Notes under the pieces: generated by a model
Databases searched by the model: none
What the model saw: only the letters and a program-made list of their open reading frames with translations
Told to the model about the DNA's origin: nothing
Source: Odobenus rosmarus divergens
Lineage: Eukaryota > Chordata > Mammalia > Carnivora > Odobenidae
Assembly: GCF_000321225.1 (NCBI RefSeq)
Contig: NW_004450478.1
Coordinates: 3,708,517 to 3,772,516 of the forward strand
Length of the DNA stretch: 64,000 nucleotides
Direction: 5' to 3'
Program-made: the position numbers and the translations under genes
Shown: piece after piece, positions 59,321 through 64,000 of the stretch
Numbering within the stretch: position 1 is the stretch's first letter
Layout: the number at the start of each line of letters is the position of its first letter

Positions 59321-61195
59321 TTTTAAACACTGTAAACATTTTCATGAGCAAAGATGCTAAATACACTGGGAAAATGAAGGGTTATTAGATGCACTCTCTA
59401 AGAAGTATATAATCTAGTTCATAGGATAATAACCTATCATATCTGTGGTAAAGCCTACCTATGATTATTATTAATAATTATGATCAGCTAGTTCCCCCTT
59501 ATCCACAATTTCCTTTCCCGAGTCCAGAAACAGATGATCTTCCTTCTGACATATCATCAGAAGTCGGGTAGTAGCCTAACGCTATGTCACTCACCTCACT
59601 CCGTCTGTCTCATCATGTAGGCATTTTATCATCTCACGTCATCACAAGAAGGATGAGTAGAGTACGATAAGATATTTTGAGGGCGAGAAACCACATTCAT
59701 ATGACTTTTATTATAGTATAATGTTATAATTGTTCAATTTTATTACTGTTGTTGTTAATCTCTTACTGTGCCTAATTTAGAAATTAAACTTTGACATAGA
59801 TAAGAATGTACAGGAAAAAAACGTAGTATACATAGTATATATACTCAATACCATTGGTGGTTTCAGGCATCTGCTGGGGGTCTTGGAACGTATCCCTTGT
59901 GGCTAAGGAGGGGAACTACTGTACATACCAACGAATACATTTCTTTAATAAACTCAACCCTGGGCCCAATGTATCAGATACTAAAAACAAATGCACTTGT
60001 TCTCCATCACTGCTATTCAAGCAAGGGAAAGCACTTCATCATGATAGCATAAATACAGGCATTCAAACATACATACACTAATTTACTAGATTAAACTTGA
60101 ATTGTTTCTAATAGTAAATTAAACTTCAAGAGCCCAAGTCTTCTATTTATTCTAATCTTTCTTAAAAATGCAAGGAAAACCTTGAAAGGTCTAATTCTAT
60201 AGTTCAGTCTAGTTCATCTCAGGGAATGCAGGAAAATCTTGGATTAAATACAAAAATTATATCTTCTATTTGTGTATTTTTAACCTCAGCACTTAACAAA
60301 ATTTCTATTTTGTGTACCATACATGTCTTATAAATTATATAGGTATAATAAGGCATGTATAAAATTTATTTATATATATATGTATAGTACACACATATTT
60401 GAAACATGCTAGTTTTTTAAATTAGGGAATATATAATAAAAAGCTTGTGTCTCACCACTGTTGTCAATGTATTGCTCTGCTGAGTGGGTTAGATTGCTAA
60501 AAATCTCAATGTTCTGGGCCCTTTTTTGAATCTGCTTCTCATTTATCTTAGGAGAAGTAATGCAAAATATAAATTAACAGTTATAAATCCATAGCAGAAA
60601 ATGCAGCTATTACCTGTTATTCTACGTTTCTTTTTATATTTTTGTTGTGGCCTCTCCGTAGTTACGCCACTTCAAAATGCATGAAACACTAACTTAAAAA
60701 AAAAAAAAAGTAGAAAGGATAAAAGGAAAGGTTTAAAAAAAGGCATGGGACAAAGGGCAAGAAAACTATTCATTATATAAATTGCCACTCATTCTTTTCA
60801 CTTACTGCCTCGTTTTAAAAAAAATGAGTATCTTCTACCAGATTCTGAAAAGTTAGGTCACCAATGATACCAATCTTTGTTTCTGCTTTGTCTTCACATT
60901 GTTCTTTTGTTTTGAGCACTTTATTGCTGGGTTTCCAAAAGGAAAACTGCAGCACAGCTTTAATGATCCATGATGATTTTATAATTTACAATCCTCACAT
61001 CAGAATCTCCATGATCATAAAATATGTAAAAGCCTTCCTGTGTTGGTCTTTGCCACTGCAAACATTAGGTTGCAAAGATGCACCTGTAAAAGCAGCAACT
61101 TGTTGGGAGTTGGTGGGCATGAGGGTGAGGGGAGGTTAAAAATGTGAAACAGGAATCTGCAATAAAATAACATCGGGTTGAGACTCCTTAGGTTA
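59321..61195. other. Unassigned AT-rich intergenic sequence
   Basis: About 1.9 kb with no gene or named repeat. Frames at 59854-60081 and 60864-61139 have no known domain. Confidence 0.4.
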
Positions 61196-61209
61196 GAAAA
61201 CAGCCATCA

Positions 61210-61411
61210 GGGCGCCTAGGTGGCTCAGCTGGTTAAGCGACTGCCTTTGGCTCAGGTCATGATCCTGGAGTCCTGGGATCGAGTCCCACATCAGGCTCCC
61301 AGCTCAGTGGGGAGCCTGCTTCTCCCTCTGACTCTCTCCCCTCTCATGCTGTTTCTCTCTCGCTCGCTCTCTAATAAATAAATAAATAAAATCTTTAAAG
61401 AAAAAAAAAAA
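61210..61411 (+). mobile_element. Can-SINE
   Basis: Head 'gggcgcctaggtggctcag', body of the 'ccctctgactctctcccctc' type, (AAAT)n and A tail. 'aaaacagccatca' and 'gaaagcagccatca' flank it. Confidence 0.95.
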
Positions 61412-61425
61412 GAAAGCAGCCATCA

Positions 61426-63425
61426 AAAGAATGCTTTGCAACATTGTTCTTCCATGGAAAACACAGCCTTCTTTGACCTCGGAGGCTAGGAAGCTGTCTG
61501 AGTAACCATGTCTGTAGAGATGTAACAATGCCGGTCAAGCCCATACTAACCTTCCTGGACGGGCCAGGTTGGAGCCCCGTAGTAGTGTGACTGGGGAGAA
61601 ATCTGCTAATTGGGAGAAGAGTCCTCTGGAGGATTATGATAATCTCTAGTGAATTGTCTAGTGGCCATAGGGTCATAGTTGTAGACTTTTAGATGTATGG
61701 AATGCCTGAGACCTTTCATTGCACACCAGAAGAACAAAGGAAAGTGAATAGAAAGCACAGCATTTCGAAGAAAGCTTAAGGGCACTTCAGTGGGGGACAG
61801 CATGAGTGTGATGACAGAAGAAAGAGGAAAAGGCCCCAGGCACATTAGCAGTAGATATAAAAACCTTTCTTACTAGGGATCGAATTACACACACACACAC
61901 ACCCCTCTTATTTACTGTAATCATCAAACTAAGAAGGAGGACACCCATCCAAGAAGGCTTGCAACTGCTATATGCTGGTTCCCTAAAAATACCATCAAAA
62001 TAACCTGTTGCTAAGGCAAAACTGAGTTTGTTGCTTACCATGGTAAGGAAGCTTTCTTCTTCCTCAACGAAGTTTTAATAGCATCTTGGAGTGGGAAGGA
62101 CAATGTTGGACTATTTATGAGGGTTTTGGTTTCTGGTTTAAGATGGGTCTTTCAATACGAGGGCTTGATTAGAATTAGGTAAGGATTACGATATAATGGT
62201 TTAGGATTGGTGGACACAAGACCAGTGTTTTGAGGCGAGAGTTTCAAAAAGTGTTGAGAATAAATAATAAATTTTTATCTCTCTGGTCCAGAGCTTCCTA
62301 GAATAATAAAGTTGTGTTGAGGAAGCGAGTGGAAGTCATGTTAAGGAAGACAGCCAAACAAAAATGTCATGACCACACAGACAATAAGCTTTGGAGATGT
62401 TGATGTACGATCTTGGGTTCACACAATCTAATGGCGAGGACCAGTTTGGAATCTGAGAATAACTGGAGTAAGGAGAGGTAAAGGTGACGAAGAAGCTGGG
62501 CTGACACTGAGTATAGCTAAAATGATGCTCATCCCAAGCGTGTGTGGAGGGCAGGGGAAGGGAGAGAGAGGTTGATTGATAGTTCAAAAACACAGCTGTG
62601 TAGAATATTTGTATGCATATGTCTATAGTTTACCTATACTCTTCTTAATTTTCTTTTGTTATATACTAAAGTTCCAAATTAAAGAATTTGTTTTATATGT
62701 CCCTTAAACATCTGGGAGAGCAAATGGACCATCAGGAAGCAACTAAGAGATTATTAGTGCTCACTGACAAATGTAGAAAGATCAAATAGGAGCGTGTAAG
62801 CCTTTTTGAACATGGCCACTGTTATGGGATCATCTTGGAAATCTTTCCTACTGTTCCTACTGCTTGTTTTTACAAGGCTCCTTCTTTTTAAGTGTACTCC
62901 TTTTACTTCTCTTTCTGATAATCTGATTAAGGGGGGTCACGTCGATATCAGGAAAGTTTCCTTTTGTAACTCCTCCTCTGGTAGCTTTTTACGTATTTTT
63001 ATATTGTCATTTTTAAATTTCAGGCTTTCTTTCTGTCCCAGAAATGTCTTGGAGCTCCTAGTTTTCATCAGAAAACTGCTTCAGTTGAGGATTATTTCTG
63101 AGATTTTACTGAGTGGGGCTCATAAGGAACAGATTGAATAAATTCTTTTAATTCATAAAGCTTAAAGAAAAACCACAACAGTAACAAGTTGTTTGGAAAA
63201 TCTTGCTTAAAAAATAAAATTTCACTTTGAGCAACATTCAAATCAGAAATACTCCCTTTGTATAATCTTTGCCTGCTTGCCAGTGCCTCACCTTGGAATG
63301 CCCGAGGAGAGGATTTTCCCCTCCCCAGTTAATTCCATTCTGTTTTCAAAGGAAGTAGCTTATTTTGAATAATAACACTTGAGTACATTAGTCAGGGTTT
63401 ATCGGTGAGAGAGTTCATCACTATT
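61426..63425. other. Unassigned intergenic sequence with one small ORF of note
   Basis: No named repeat apart from a short CA run at 61889-61902. The frame 62812-63141 is discussed in the findings; I do not call it a gene. Confidence 0.4.
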
Positions 63426-63429
63426 AATG

Positions 63430-63620
63430 GATACTACTTAACGTGCATCTATGTGTCAGCTGTGCACTTCACATAGTTTATCAGATACTCATACAACTGT
63501 TCTCTTAGTTTTTTTTTACAGATATTGAAACTGAGGCTCAGAAAAGTTACTTGCTCAAGGTCTCAGCTAATAAGCCAAAAGCCAGCTATGAAGTCATTTC
63601 CACTTGAGACCAAAGCTTAT
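63430..63620 (-). mobile_element. MIR SINE fragment
   Basis: 'catctatgtgtcagctgtgcac', 'tttacagatattgaaactgaggctcag', 'cttgctcaaggtctcagcta' and 'gagaccaaagctta' follow the reversed MIR order. Confidence 0.8.
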
Positions 63621-63819
63621 TTGCAATACATGTGTAATTTCTTATGTTTTCACATTAAAGCCATCTTGAATGAGTTGAAGTTGCACATTTAATAAAAAAG
63701 ATCCATTCTGTTTATAGGTCTAGTGGGTGTTAATTTAAGAATCCCTAACCCTGCAGAGGAGTAGGAGACCTGGATTTCCTCTGGTCTCAGGAATTCAGCT
63801 GAATAGGGATCAAACGATT

Positions 63820-64000
63820 CTGGACACCTACGAAGTCAACAGAAGATCGAAGAAGAGAGTAGCAACAACTCTCTGAACAGAGAAGCGACCACTTACTGGA
63901 AGGTAGGACGTGCGGAGAAGTGAATCCGAGGCGATATTCGGGAGGATTGACGGCGGGGGAGGGGCCTCCGTCGGCCGCTTCTGGCAAGTGATAGAGCCGC
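63820..64000. promoter_or_regulatory. CpG-rich edge, possible left shore of another CpG island
   Basis: About 15 CpG dinucleotides in 180 bp, against few in the preceding 6 kb. GC-box-like 'ggcgggggaggggcc' lies near 63950. A donor-like 'aaggtagga' is at about 63899. The window ends inside it, so its nature is uncertain. Confidence 0.4.

Overview
The window is nuclear DNA from a carnivoran mammal. The main evidence is 32 copies of the tRNA-derived Can-SINE, found only in Carnivora, on both strands. Many have the 'cccactccccctgcttgtg' body typical of arctoid caniforms (bears, seals, mustelids), so an arctoid is my best guess. The species cannot be fixed from this sequence alone. There is no sign of bacterial, viral or plasmid organisation.

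Two host genes are supported, and they point towards each other. At the left edge is the terminal coding exon of SPAM1 (PH-20 sperm hyaluronidase) on the + strand, at 806-1381; the rest of the gene lies to the left of the window. At 55901-57025 on the - strand is the complete single-exon TMEM229A gene, with a CpG island over its 5' half and upstream flank. SPAM1 and TMEM229A are also neighbours in human 7q31, so the window is syntenic with that region.

The roughly 54 kb between them is AT-rich intergenic DNA with no convincing gene. It holds old MIR, L2 and L1M fragments, one younger 5'-truncated L1 (7573-9508), several ERV/MaLR LTRs (two with clean 4-bp target duplications), a hAT-like fragment, many Can-SINEs (some stacked or nested), and simple repeats. 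Two assembly gaps are present (8622-8831 and 22568-22617). The last 180 bases become CpG-rich again and may be the edge of another promoter.

I found no new multi-gene system. The observations most worth checking are: the SPAM1 C-terminus, which lacks a hydrophobic GPI-type tail; the internal duplication in TMEM229A; an LTR inserted in an older LTR-like element that has an inverted copy 15 kb away; serial SINE insertion into one target; and the CpG-rich right edge. Family names for old repeats come from recognising consensus features by eye and are approximate at their ends.
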